A DNA stretch of 64,000 nucleotides from Pelargonium cotyledonis (Eukaryota; Streptophyta; Magnoliopsida; Geraniales; Geraniaceae). The notes beneath the pieces are model-generated. The model worked only from the letters and a program-made list of their open reading frames with translations, was not told the DNA's origin and searched no databases. Location: assembly GCA_036897625.1 (NCBI GenBank), contig JAYMTA010000031.1, forward strand, positions 1 to 64,000, written 5' to 3'. Position numbers and translations under genes: made by a program. Positions 1 to 12,610 of the stretch are shown piece after piece (the stretch's first letter is position 1; every line of letters starts with the position of its first letter).

Positions 1-115
1 GGGGAGCATCTTTCACCATGAGCGCATAAAGCATTTCACAGCAAAAACAATAACATGGAGAAGCAATTGTAGCAATACCTTGGTTGCAAGCTTAAATTTT
101 GCCCAACAGTCTTGG

Positions 116-3100
116 CTATAGTAATCCACATTCAAATTTGATAGCTTCCATGAGCTCAGGTGACACAGCGGGTCGAGGTTCTTTCTCTTTGCTTACTGCT
201 GGTCTTTTCTTAACAACTCTTTGATTATTCTTATTAATGTAGTGTGGTTCGTCATCTGCTCCCCAGCCCCTGTAAAGTATCACTTTACTAGGCTCCTGGG
301 AGACTAGAACTGCACCTGTTGCTTGCTATAAATAATGGGAGGAAAGACACAGTTAGCCAATACACTGAAGCTAATTCCAAATTAAGATTGATTGTTTCCA
401 GACAACAGACCTCCAGCTTAAAAACAACCTCCTGGATAGAAGTCCCTTTGGCTCTGCCTTTGACACTCACTATAGCAAGAGGGTGCTTTTTGAAATGCTC
501 CTTGATTGTTTTTGCCACACCTGTGACAACGTTGCTTCTCCCTAACAAATGACCGAAGCACAAATACAAAAAAGTTAATGAGTTCATATGTTTCATATGT
601 TGAAAGTACACTCCGTATTAAGGTAGGTCCAATTTGGGAGCGTAGGTTAAAGAGGTGTAAGAGAAATAGGACATATTCCAAGGAAGTCCATGACTTTCTC
701 AACACAAGGTATCTTGAGTCCTCAATTGAAAATTTAAAAATAGATGAAAGTACACTCCATATTAAGGTTGACAGCTCTAATTACTAGCTCTAATAGTAAG
801 CAACCAAAGAATCATTGCAAACCTTTAATGCAAGAGACCATCTTGCAAGTGAAAATCAAGCAAATAGAGCAGAGAAGGCTAAACTCTCTGAGCCTTGAGA
901 CAAGTAACTTTTACTAATTCCCCCTCCCCAACTCATATTAACAGTAAGATAAACAAAAATGAGAGATGCTGGAAAACCATAAAAGGAACGAATCATCACC
1001 TACTGCAAGCACTGGGCGCTTTCTCGTCTTGAGGGCTTGCTTTCGCAGAAGAAGCCTTTCTCTATTAGAGAGATGTATGCGTCCAGAATGCAGCTTCTTT
1101 GCCTCGTTTTGTGCAACTTTTTTGAATGACGATTCCAAATCAGGTTGCACTGATTCAGCAGATGACCACATTGCTTTGTTATCAGAAGCACAAAGCCTGG
1201 CAGCAGAAGAGCTCACTGGTTCAATTGATGACCATGTTCTTTCATCCTAAGAAACACAGTAATCAGCATCAGAAGAGCATCTTGTTCCTTATAGTTATAA
1301 CTATAATCTAAATGAGCTATACTAAGTATTAGAAGAAAAACAATATCATCAAACATATATAGAAGAAATTCTAGACACTACCTTATGTTTATCAGGGCCA
1401 GATGCTGTGTCACAAGAACTTTTGCCATTAATATTTGTGAATTTACTTTCAGGGTTTTCGTTGGTTGCTGATTCAAAAGGCGACGTCAATTCCATGTTGC
1501 CAGTCTCATTCCCATCATTTTGTGAAGAGTAACCAATCAGTTTATACTTTTCAGATGCTTGTAGACTGTCAGCTACAGTGTCCATGTCATCATTTATGTT
1601 TATGGAAGTTGAAGCAACTCCATATTTGTCTCCAACCTAAAATAATCATGTCAGATACTATTCAGATGTCACTTGTGGGGGTGACCAGTGGCAGTAAAGA
1701 TTAAACTAAAAACAACTTTGGATGTCATTTGCGAAGAAAACAATTAATATATCACAAAAATTGTAACAAATATGAAGTCATATAAAGACATTCAAGAGCA
1801 TATGCATAGGATATACCCATCATCTTTTTAATGGTTTCGAATGCATTTGCATTGTGTTTGCAGCAAGCTAGGTGCATTACTTTTACATATAAATTGAAAA
1901 ACATCCCCAAAATACTTGAAGTGCAAATACATAATTTGAGTACAATTATTTCAGTAAGTGTTCACTTTTGAAAGTACATTTTTCTTACCTCTGCATTCTC
2001 TTCGAGGGAAACAGAAATTGAGGAATGTGGACAATCACTGGACTTGAGTACAGATGCTGAACTCGCAAAATTGGTCGTTTCCAACGCATGCAACTCATCT
2101 TTGACCTAAATTATGACAGTAATGCAATTGAGCTTGAGATTACGAATTTACTTCCTCATAATGATTTCAGTTAGTGATCACTTTTGAAAGTATATTTTTC
2201 TTACCTCAGCATTCTCTTTGAGGGAAACAGATATTGAGGGTTGTGGACAATCACTGGACTTGAGTTCAGATGCTGAACTCGCAAAACTGATAGTTTCCAA
2301 AACATTCATCTCTTCTTTGACCTAAATTATGACAGTAATGTAATTGAGCTTGAGATTATGAATTTACTTCCTCATAATGATTATAGAATCAAGAGCTTTA
2401 CAAGAAAACCAACCGATTGAGTTCTCGACTCATTAACTGAAAGCATACTGCTTACCTCCTGGTCTTTAACCTGGAGTATGATAGTACAGTAAATTAGTTC
2501 TATATAGTTAGGAAGTTTGTCTAGAAATAACGGCAAATTCAGAAAATGGGAAGAAAATTAACTCACCAGCTGAAATTTTAACTCATCTATGTGTCTGTTG
2601 AGCTTCAAAACATGAAGTTTCAAAGACTGGCACAAAAGTAATAAACAGAATAAGATGCTGAAGCGAATAACATAACTGGTAAAGTATTCAAATGAACTGA
2701 AGTATTGAATAGGTTCTCTCAAATAACCAAATCCAAATGACATGGCATGATCATCCACTGTAGCTCCCCTCATTTTACAGGTCATGACCACAACGGAAAG
2801 CAGAAATCTAGCTAAATCAAGCAACCCTAATCATCAACAGGGCAGAGGTGAGGCAGGGCCCAAGAGTGTCCTGCCTACCTTCAAATTCAATCTTACAGGC
2901 ACACGCCAGACCAGATCATTGTCTAATATTTGACCTTAGGACAGTTAAGATACTCCCTTAAAAATAACAATCTCAGTTTAATATTCCATATTTTGTTTTC
3001 CACTTGATCACATCTCAAAGTGAGTTTCTTTTAGTAGTTGTCTTCAAATTTTATCTTATGTGAGAAATTGTACCATTATTAGTATTACAATGGCTTTTAT

Positions 3101-6100
3101 AGCTATTGCTTCAAGGTGCTGTGGCTATTAAATATTGATCCTCTGGATACTTTATTATATGATTTTGGACCACAGCTTAATGGGTATTCAGCTGTATTCA
3201 GTTAGCCAAACTACTTTCCTTTTTCTTTTTCTTTTTTTTTTTTGAATCTAGCCAAACTATTTTCATTGTTACGCTCTAGTATTAGTCTATTAGATTTAAG
3301 TTTTGTAATTCATCTTATTTTTTGTTTTCCCCCCTTAAAAAATATCATTAGTGTTTATCAAATAAACTTCTTTTTGATAATAACTTCAACTGAAGCAGAA
3401 ATTAATATTTCAAACTTTAGAACTTCCAAGCCAGCCTTATTAATTAAAAGAAATCAAACATGGTTTTACAAGTAGTTTTATATAATTGTCGGAAGCAATA
3501 TAAAGTTGTTAGAAATTATTTGTATCTCACAATCATGGATGATGAAGAGATTTACTATCTCTGTTAATAATATCCAAGTATGAAGTGTGAACTGATGAAA
3601 GCTACTCTGTTTTTATTTAAACTGTAGTTTATATTTACATAATTTTTGGCCCCACCTATATAAATTTCCTGCCTGCGTCCATAATCATAGTACATGGTAT
3701 CATCTGTAATTTCAAATTTCAATTGTATTTGACAAGTCAACTTAAACTAATGGGATTGTGTTACTTGATCCTCACTTTAGTCCCTTCTTGTAAGTTGGTG
3801 AATTTCATTTGAGATCGGGAGACTATCAGCAAATCATGCAGATATACATTTCTGTGCGTGTATGTAAAAACAAATTAATCTTACCTGTCGACCAGCAAAT
3901 CATGCAGATATACATATCTGTGCGTGTATGTAAAAACAAGTTAATCTTACCTGTCGACGCTGCGCTTCAATATGGCGTTTCAAGGCTGCCTTTTTGTTTA
4001 GGAGAGTTTTCGGTCTCAAACTAGTAGGACGCACATAATTTTTTCCACGATACACAATTATTGTGTAACCCTTACTAGCTCTCTCCACTGCCACCAAAAT
4101 CCCACCACTTTCTGCTTCTAAGGTCTGTGCTACTTGATAAGCGTCTTCAATGCTTTTCTCATTACACAGTAGCTTTACAAGCTCCCGATACTTCCAGTGA
4201 AGATGCATATTTTCAATTGTTCCATCAAAAACCCCTCGTCTACCTGAGCATGGAAAGATAAATTCTTATCAGGGGCTGTCCAGTAATCAGATGTTCAACT
4301 GGTTTTTCAAAGTTTATTCAGTTTATTCTTGAGGGAGGAAGATATTATGGACCAGAATACGGAAAACCTTGCACAAAGAAAAAAAACTCACCCAACAGTA
4401 GGAAAGGCTTCATTCTCAGGCCAACCTTCCTTAGCATATATCTTTCTTCTTCTGTTATTCCTTCTTTATCCACTTCAGGTTGCTGAGCAGTCTGAGCGTT
4501 TTCCAGCTCTTCTAGAAGTTTCTCTGCCTTAGCTTTCTTTTCTTCTGCCTGTTGTGAGAAACAATTGTTGTGCAACATAAATAAGAGTTGAACAAAACGC
4601 CAACTGAAGCATCTTATAAAATCATACCATTGATAACTTGAAGCTAATCTTCTTAAGAGCTGCCTCAGAGGCCATTTTCTTTCTTTGAAGGAACCTTTCC
4701 TGCTCATTAACCCCATCAAATATATCATCAGAATCATGCCCTACAGTTGCAAGTTCATGGTCCTCAGCAGCCGCCAGAGGTGTACTATTTGCTGTCGTTC
4801 GTTTTTCCCAATGAATTCCAGATCTTCTACGCTCTTCTATAGCAGATGAGACTGCAGAAGGTAGGAAATCTTTTCCCCTATATAGGACAATAAATTCCTT
4901 GTCCCGGTGAATCATAGTTCCTCCAGTCAGCCACTGCAACAATATATTTTCCCAATGAATATCTCTTCTGTATATGCTGATAAAGAAGGGCACATCAGCA
5001 AAACATGATAAACAGCTCTTACATGATGAGTTCATATACTAAAATTATATGACAGGCACTCCCTCCATTCCTATCTGTATAAAGATTATCATCTTAAATA
5101 GAGATTTGAAACGAGAATACTACTATTCCAACATTTTATAGTTTCCACTAAAAAAATGTCATAGGCCCTTTGACATATGCAATCATGCATAGGTATTGAG
5201 GCTATAAAAGCTATAGAGTCACAAGCTGCGACGATATTTAAAAACTCATGATTAGCAAACTTTGTGAGGGGCTTTATCACCCACTTCAACACAAACATGT
5301 GAAGAAAAAACATAAAAATAGATGACTAGTATAGATAGATGCCAACCTGTAACTCCTCAACCATTATCTTACTGTTAGTATTCTGTACACCTCTCTTGAC
5401 AGCAATCTTTGCAATCTCACATTTTTCCCAAAGCTTGACAATAGAAGCAGCCAGCCCTTGAAGTTTCCTATTTCTACCTGTTACAAAGAGTAAAGCAAGT
5501 GAAGAGGTGCTATTAACAAGAGTAAAGCAATGGAGTGATCAGTTATCAAGCTCACCTAAAGCAAAATGACATGGCAAGGGTCGGCCAAGTCTCCTTAAAG
5601 TGGTCATTTCGTCATTTGTAAGTTTAGGCTGTATACCATATGGAAGAAGGCGGAAGGGTCTCCTGTACCCAGGAACAACAGCAGGTAAGAGGTCACCATC
5701 AACAGGCAGTGGTTCGTATCCCCACCAATCATTAAAACGAGGGCCCAGTCCGTCTAATAAACGGTCAGCTTCTTCTGTAAGCTGTGCCTCCCCAGGTAGT
5801 TGAAATCTTACTCTATTTTGAAGGCCAACACCTTCTATCAGTGCTGGATTAACCATTTTGTTGGTCGAGCTTTCCCCGGCAGGTTCTACACCATCAACGC
5901 CAGATGAGCAGTTCCCCATGTCATTACCTTCTGTTTGAGAATCTGACAATGTATTATGAGGAGATCCACTTGTTGAAACTTCATCAGACAAGAAGTATGG
6001 ATACTTATAATTGGTCCCCCGGTACAAAATTACTTTACTTCCAGATCTCCAAACAACCAAACCTCCCGTCTTCCTCTGAAAATGTCATAATACAATTGAA

Positions 6101-7185
6101 CATTACGACAAGCAGCGCATAATTGAGATTACATGTCAGAGCTGATACTGTAAACTATATATGACCAACATGTCTAGTGATTAACCAACATTATATTCAA
6201 ATTGATCAAAGCATCTCTCATCTTAAGTGAGGCCAATTCAAGGCTACAAAAACAAGTCATAGATGCAGTCATGTGGATTTGAGATCATCCTTTGTAGAGA
6301 TAGAATTGTTTGAACTAATAACAATTACCGGGTTTGGGCGAAGTGATTCATTATATATATTCAAGTTTCGATATATTTTTTTTTTCCAATTCAATTTATA
6401 TAACAAATTAAATGCACAACAGCAGCAACAAATCACAGTGGGTTTAGTCTCAAAAACATTGATTTAACACATTGCACAATCATAATTCAAAAGGCAAATA
6501 GCCAAACCTCCAACAAATCATGAGTCCTCTTCATGTTCATCTTAACAAAATCCTCACAGACTATCTTCACGACCTCTGACCTTATCCACCTCTCATGAAT
6601 ACCGTTCACAATTCTCTCCGTGACCCCAGCTTTCCCAATCTTCAATTTCTTCCTCAGCCCAAACCCAAGGGTCCTCAGCCTACTCAGCTCCTCCGGGGCC
6701 AAAGTCAGCTCCGCCAGAGTCGGCACCTTCTCCACCTTCTTCTTAACCAGCCCCTTCTGCAACTTCTTCGGCTGCTTCGTCTCGTTCCTCAACTCATTAA
6801 ACCTCGTAATCACATTGCCCGAGCCGGGAGCAGGTACAGGGTTGTAGGGGGTGCTCCAGCTGGTGTCTAGCGAGTGGCCGACCTGGCGCTGGGGCAATTG
6901 GGTCGGCAAGGGGACGGAGATTTCTCCGGCGGAGTCCTTGCGGGGCTGGGGCTTGGGAGGCTCGTTATCGTCGGTGAAGCCGAGGCTGCGGAGCTTTTCG
7001 GCAATGCGCTGGATGGCGGTTTTGGGGAGGGTGTTGGCGTCGGCGGCGGAGCAGCGGATGGGGGTTTTGTAAGGTTTGGGGTTTTGGGAACGGAGGGTTT
7101 GAGGAGATGGGAAGAAGGAGGAGAGAGATGGGTCTGAAGGTAGAGCTCTTGGCGGGAGAGAAGAGGTAGTTAGGTGAAGCAACAT
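116..7185 (-). CDS. CFM2: CRM-domain splicing factor CFM2, chloroplast (four CRM domains)
   Basis: Predicted plastid RNA-binding protein of the CRS1/YhbY (CRM) family; CFM2 acts in splicing of chloroplast group II introns and the trnL group I intron. Fourteen exons read in one frame: 7185-6508, 6075-5556, 5477-5347, 4933-4628, 4548-4392, 4243-3951, 2626-2567, 2470-2456, 2321-2205, 2105-1989, 1636-1382, 1246-1000, 541-411, 325-116, giving 1078 residues. The N-terminus is Ser/Pro-rich and looks like a transit peptide. CRM domains lie near residues 155-250, 378-470, 575-675 and 935-1030; each carries a GKAG/GRR/GRS-type loop and ends in a YRG strand. The fourth CRM separates CFM2 from three-CRM CFM3. 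The acidic linker before CRM4 contains a tandemly duplicated 39-residue exon, a 15-nt microexon and a duplicated donor site. The 3' UTR runs into bases 1-115. The Arabidopsis protein is about 1011 residues as I recall it. Confidence 0.93.
1946..2386 (-). repeat. Tandem duplication (216-bp period) carrying a complete CFM2 exon
   Basis: Two head-to-tail copies, roughly 1946-2161 and 2162-2386, each hold one 117-nt phase-0 exon (1989-2105 and 2205-2321) plus flanking intron. Both exons start VK(D/E)E and end ENAE, and both keep an AG acceptor and a GTAAG donor. By hand count the exons differ at 14 of 117 bases (10 of 39 residues), the alignable intron at about 5 of 102. Confidence 0.9.
3827..3958 (-). 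repeat. 66-bp tandem duplication spanning the CFM2 exon 6 donor site
   Basis: Copies 3827-3892 and 3893-3958 differ at only two bases. Each contains the last bases of exon 6 and a complete CAG|GTAAGA donor. The donor in the right-hand copy (exon end 3951) is reached first on the minus strand and fits the protein. Using the second donor (exon end 3885) would add 66 nt that contain an in-frame TGA after 16 codons. Confidence 0.93.
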
Positions 7186-7216
7186 TTCATGGAGTTTCGC
7201 AGCTCCAAACCAGGCT

Positions 7217-7240
7217 CGGAGTCGGAGTCGGAGTCGGAGA
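7217..7240. repeat. Hexanucleotide repeat (GGAGTC)n in CFM2 leader
   Basis: About four tandem GGAGTC units lie 30 bases upstream of the CFM2 start codon, in the likely 5' UTR or core promoter. Confidence 0.8.
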
Positions 7241-8163
7241 CAGTGAGCGTTAACGCATTGCTTTGCCTAATCCATTCCATTCTCGTCACGTGATTCGCGC
7301 TTGATATTTGTCCCTCTCTTCTTTCTCTTTCCCGTGGCAGTAGAAGAACTCCATGTCAGCATGAACGCCGCATCATCTCATCCATGTCAGCTCGAGCGTC
7401 ACGTCATCCGTCCACGTTAGTTAGGGCTCCATGTCACATACTATATTTTTGCTGAGGGTTTGAAATTAATTGTCATTTTTAAATTGATCTTTGTTATTGA
7501 CTATTCGTACACCATGTGGGAATTAATGCCAACTAAAATTTTACTTGAGTTGAACTTTTTTTTTACGCATGTTTTAAAATGGTTCGCTAGCAAAGCGAAA
7601 ACGAACTTATAAGTGGAAAAAGTATTGAAGTATAGATATTAAATATTTAAGTAAATCTTTAGCTATGAATTTAAATTTTTAGTTAAGTTGACTTTTTTAT
7701 ATATAATCAAAGTAATGCAAAATGTTTATAGGTACAAGAAGCACGATTCACATGCAAAACAATAATGAGTTTAAAATAATATTGACTCTTCGACTATCAA
7801 TTTAAGCATTCAATTTATAAGTCATACACATCTTCAGTTAGAGTATAAAAGTAATATTGAATTTTCAACTATTATCTCAAGATTTCAGTTAAGTTGATTC
7901 TTTACATTATATAAGAGTATTGGTGACAATATGTCTTTTGCACGTGAGCAGACGTGTTAGAATACAAAACTAATATTAGGTATTCAACTATTAATTTAAA
8001 CTTTTAGTTGAGATGATCTTTTAGATCATCGTAAACTTTTAAACAAGAGAGGATTTTAATTTTGAGAAGTGAGCTAAAGAAAAGAATACATTACAATGCA
8101 CAAAGTGGAGAAAGAGTTGTTAAAAAAAAAAAAAAAAAACTAGTTGAGCTACACAATAGTGAG

Positions 8164-8245
8164 TAGCTCTTCCCCTTAAACCCCACCTCATCCCACGCGA
8201 CGCAATGAGATTTGAACCACAACCTCTCACATTGAGATGATTACA
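8164..8245 (-). repeat. Fragment of a tRNA-related SINE-like element
   Basis: On the minus strand a pol III B-box-like GTTCAAATCTC follows GAGGTTGTG, and the segment ends in GGGGAAGAGCTAC. The same order of motifs occurs at 37196-37302. No target duplication was found; the left side is bordered by an A18 run at about 8124-8141. Confidence 0.45.
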
Positions 8246-8460
8246 GAAAGGATATACATTCATAAGTTGACAGTTGTTCGATTGATTACAAAAGAATATA
8301 GCTCCATACTTCCATTATACACATGAGTGCCTGATTTACAATGGAGTCACAAGACCACCATACACAAACTAGTATACTACACACATGAAATGAGGGCAGC
8401 TGGGCATTCACATGAAGAGATCAATATGGTTACAGTTGATGGTTAATACCCACAATTGGG

Positions 8461-8489
8461 AAGAAGAAGAAGAAGAAGAAGAAGAAGAA
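8461..8489. repeat. (GAA)n microsatellite
   Basis: About nine to ten perfect GAA/AAG units in the region 3' of the CREG-like gene. Confidence 0.9.
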
Positions 8490-8614
8490 ACAAAATGAAT
8501 CAGCAAACATAGAATAAACACTTGGATGGGAAATCATTTTTATTCATTCATTCTGCTGGGAAGCTAGAGGTACAAGTTTTTTTTTTTAATCGTTGGCAAA
8601 TTGTATACTATTAC

Positions 8615-11103
8615 TTACATTTTATGTTGCAGATACTGATCAACTGTGAGTGGTTTAGGACCACCAAACCAATCAATCAAAAATAAATCTTCAATGTCTA
8701 ACTTGAAGAACTGGAAGTTGTGATCCTTTGGCCAGTCTGCACTCAATCCAAATCAACAAAAAAATAAATATAGATTGATATCAACAGCCAGCAAAATTCA
8801 GAATAAAAGCAGTGTTGGGCAGACATGTAAAGCTACATAATTGAAGAAGGAGAAGAAAAAAAACTAATTATTTTATGTATATTTGTTGCATACCCTTCAT
8901 CTCTGGATGTTTTGAGAACAAGGCACTGGCAGCAGTTTCTGCTTCCTTGGACTTTTTACTGATCATCTTCAACTGAATTGGAAAGGTTTAACCAAGTTAG
9001 TCAAATTTACACAAGGGAATATATCAGATTACAGTCAACAAAGGTCTTTGCCTCTGTACCTCTCTCTCTCAACTCACAAAAAAAAAAACATGTAGTTGAA
9101 CTTTTGTTGTTATAAAATAAAACTCTCCAAATACAAAAAATGTGTAAACTAGAGAACAGTTCTTCAAAATGATCAATTCTACAACAAAGATGACAAAATT
9201 AGTCTATTGCTATTGGGTAGTAGAACACACAGGAAATTGGGACCTTGGATCAAATTGATTGTACTCTCTTGCTTTCAACCTTTCTACATTGCGTGATCAA
9301 GTTATGACTTATGAGCTCTATGGCCATTCGCAAGAAGCAGCAAAGGCCAAAGGAGTGACAGTCACAGTCACATGGTCCCTTTTCTTTCTTCTACGGAGTA
9401 TTTTTTTTTTCTTGTATGGTATTTATGTGCAAAAAGCAGCACTGTAGGTGAGGTACCCACTTTGTATGTCCCCTAATATTTACGAGAAGGAAACATTGAT
9501 CTTTAATTAAAATGGAAAGTGCCACCCTTCGTCAGTTTTCCGAAAATGCCACTAAGGGCATATTTATGTGAAACCATAACAGAGTGATGCTCTCGTATAT
9601 AGTCTTGACAGAAAAATAAAAAACACAAAGAGGATACCAGAGAAGACAAATAAGCCAAAAGCTATGACATTGACCGGATACCATTTAGATATGTTTGATA
9701 ATGCTATATACATACATACCTTTCCTGTAAGCGTAAGTTTTGCACAAGTGGGGTTCTCAGGATCTGTCTTGCCACAAGTTCCAATTGGGTACTCGCTGAT
9801 TGTGAGCGAAGATTTTGGGTCTTTCAAAGCATTTCGTGCAGTTGGATCAAGATTGGTCAAGTAGAAATATGGGATACCACTACCTTTGTTGGGTGGCCCG
9901 TCACTAAATGAAACCACATTTCTACACAATTGTGTTGAGTGAAGAAATAAACACAGTAAAGCCTTAGCCTTGAGGTCCATAGTATTATTTATTCACACAA
10001 AATATGTTGTGAGAAAAGACAATTGATGAGCAACACAAATGTTCCAAGTTATTTAAAATGGGTAAGGTTTCAATACATGAAAGTGCACTAGGAACAATTC
10101 TTGTGGAATTCAAATCTCAATTGATGCAAGTATCATTCCATGAATTTAAATCCAATAGGATAGTAAGCAGTAAGTAGTCATATCTCACAATCTCAACATT
10201 ACAAGTCAGATTGAATACGAGTTATTAAAGCTTATAACTGATTGACTTCTAAATTCTCTTTGCTGATATCATACAAATAACAAGTTGCTGTGCGTATAGT
10301 GATATACTGGTATACATGTAATAGCATTCTTCTATTATACATGATCAATACAGCAATTACTCTGAAAGAGAGCCAATCAAATACATATACGTGTTTGTGT
10401 GTGCGCACAGTTCGAACATGAGGGGAAAACTTTGTAATAAGAAATAGAGAAAACATACCCCCAGGGCGCTCCTCCCAGTTCAGTTGATAGGGTACTGCAA
10501 CATATATCAAAATGAATATGAGCTTTTGAATCTAACAATTTCCATACACACTGACAAGGAATAGACTCAAAATGCAACAGGTTGACCCAATATTCGTCAA
10601 ATTGATTCTATAACTCCTTTGTTTTCTTTCTAGCATAATGAATTACCAACTACTTGACAATCTATCAAATGTTCAAACAACAACGCTATACAAAAAGGAA
10701 TCTATGGCTTTAACTCAGGCAATTGTACAAAGTTCCTCCAAGAAGTTGAGCCAATTCCAAACTCAGATCAAATAAGCTATGCCGGACAAATTCACCTTAA
10801 GGAGCTCAAGTTGATTTATCAATTAGAACCGTTTACAAAAACACATTATCTGGTAACATGATCAGAATGAACCGCAATAAACAGGCTCAAATCGGAATCA
10901 ATCAATCGAACAATCCAGTAAGTAAAATTATACCTCAAGACGGACCAAAAATTCTGGGAGACCAACCAACGAGCGGTGGCGGCAGCATCATTCGGGTCGG
11001 GTTTCGGGGTGGATAGTGAGCGGCCATGTACAGCGCCTCCCAAACTGAGCAATAGCAAGCAATAAACACACAAATGGTGAAAAACAAAGCCTCTGCTCTC
11101 CAT
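8615..11103 (-). CDS. CREG-like secreted FMN-binding-split-barrel protein
   Basis: Homologue of CREG1 (cellular repressor of E1A-stimulated genes), a secreted or endolysosomal glycoprotein with a pyridoxamine-5'-phosphate-oxidase-like fold; the plant role is poorly known. Five exons: 11103-10934, 10494-10459 (36 nt), 9921-9720, 8972-8894, 8736-8615, giving 202 residues. A signal peptide is clear: MESRG, then a hydrophobic CLLLLSLGG stretch ending near GAVHGRS. Family landmarks in order are ARWLVSQNFWSVLST, GGAPWGNVVSFSDG, YFYLTNLDPTARN, SLTISEYPIGTCG (two conserved Cys), ALFSKHPEMKDWP, and FFKLDIEDLFLIDWFGG. A longer in-frame start at 11163 was rejected because a TATA box at 11166-11173 would place it at or before transcription start. 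Length matches animal CREG (about 220). Confidence 0.9.
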
Positions 11104-11165
11104 TTTTAGGTTTTTGAACAGTTTTGAACGGAAGAGAAATATGAAAAAGTGATGAGCAATCACTG

Positions 11166-11173
11166 TATTTATA
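11166..11173 (-). promoter_or_regulatory. TATA box of CREG-like gene
   Basis: TATAAATA on the minus strand, 63 bases upstream of the chosen ATG at 11103. It implies transcription start near 11135 and a short leader of about 30-35 bases, which supports the downstream start codon. Confidence 0.6.
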
Positions 11174-12610
11174 CGCGATTGCGTGCACTGAAGACGTAGC
11201 TTTCAGTATTTATATTCCTTTGCAGGACATATCATTCGCGCTTCTTATCCTAGCAGCGGAGCAGTGAAAGATTTAATCCCGTGCAGCCGAGTACAGGATA
11301 TGCAAGTTCTGGTTTCGCTGCTGGTCGTTGAAAAGAGGATGATGTGTCGTCGTACAAATTAAAGTAAAAACAAAACGAAACGGATTCGTGAGGGTGCAGC
11401 ACCGGATTGCTACAGTTTGGATAGGGGAAGACACTGAAAACGAGATCAAACGACACCGTCCAGCATTTGCGGGCCTTACTGCTCGGTTACGGTTTTGAGG
11501 CTTGGATTTGAACCCTGATTCCAGAGTAAAGTCGTGTAAGGAATTACAAGATTTTTAATTTATGGAATTTGATTTTAACCGTTTTCTATTCAAGAAAGTG
11601 ATTTTTTTTTATTCAAGAAATTGATTTAAATACGTATTATATGCAATAATGTTAATCTAATTTCAAAATCTTTGATTTAAACGCAAGTCAAATACAGATT
11701 ATTTTCATATTTTATTAACTTACTAAAAAATCTTTTTTCAGAGTTTGTGTCGTTTTCTCTTTATCTTTGTCATTTTGAAAGTCGACTAGAATTTTTATTT
11801 GGATACAACTGCTATTGATTCTCAAAATGACAACAATATCGAGTTTTCATATAACAAATTGTTCTCTTTCTCTTGTAGATGACGAGTCTTCACCCAATTC
11901 CCAATTGGTCCAGCAACCCAATGCAAACCCTAGTTTCAAGCTTGTATATATTCGTATTGTAAAAGTTCCTTAAGAAGTTGCAAAAAATGATTTCAGCACC
12001 TTTCTGTATAAAAAAAAAAAAAAAAACCTGGTTTCAAACTTTTAATTTTGGTTTGCCTCATATTTTATTTTGTTATATATATTTTTTTCATTTCTTGGGT
12101 GTATGTACTTGTTTCTCTCTTGGAAACTTCTAAAAGTACCTTTTCGCTGATATATAAAAAAAAAAAAACAAACAAACAAGCTAAGAGTTGTTGAAGTTTG
12201 CAAAGTGGTAGCAGCGTAGATTCATAGTATGTTTTTATTGGCACGTGCAAAACAACAGAAGACAATTGCAAGAAGAGAGAAGCAAGATTGGAAGGGACAT
12301 GCCCAATAGTGGCGACGAAAGGTTAACAACTTAAACTGATATTTTTATATATTTTAAATAAAGTAATTTAATTTGTCTAAAAGCCCAAAACAGAAGGCTT
12401 GAGACCCAACCTACAAAAATGCAATTATGTTAGAAGCCCAGCATAGGACCACATTCCACCGAACCGAATCCCAAAACCCATAAAAAGTCAAATAAAAAAC
12501 AGAGCAAATATTTGTATCCCAACGGCTTGACAGTTCCTCAAATGAACATCAACGAACAATCTCTCACCCATCATTTCAAAAAGCACTAGCTCCCTCCACA
12601 GGCGACGTCA
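11174..12610. other. Intergenic spacer with divergent promoters
   Basis: The spacer lies between the CREG-like gene (-) and the DUF716 gene (+). It is AT-rich, with A runs near 12012 and 12160. I found no coding region, repeat pair or named element. The last ~150 bases are the promoter and leader of the DUF716 gene. Confidence 0.55.

Larger units (their letters stand above)
7241..8614. other. Intergenic spacer between CFM2 and CREG-like gene
   Basis: The CFM2 promoter and leader occupy the first few hundred bases; several short repeats of the ccatgtcagc/cgtcacgtcatc type lie at 7350-7440. From 7500 to 8050 the DNA is AT-rich and repeats variants of the phrase tttagttaagttga, probably a decayed dispersed repeat that I cannot name. 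A SINE-like fragment lies at 8164-8245 and a (GAA)n microsatellite at 8461-8489. No coding potential was recognised. Confidence 0.6.

Noticed and set aside
116-7185. Assignment of the CRM gene as CFM3
   Set aside because: The three internal CRM domains first suggested CFM3, but a fourth CRM at exons 12-14 and the C-terminal YRGWG end fit CFM2.
11103-11163. Longer CREG-like start at 11163
   Set aside because: It is in frame but overlaps the TATA box region, encodes a basic non-signal stretch, and the signal peptide begins cleanly at 11103.
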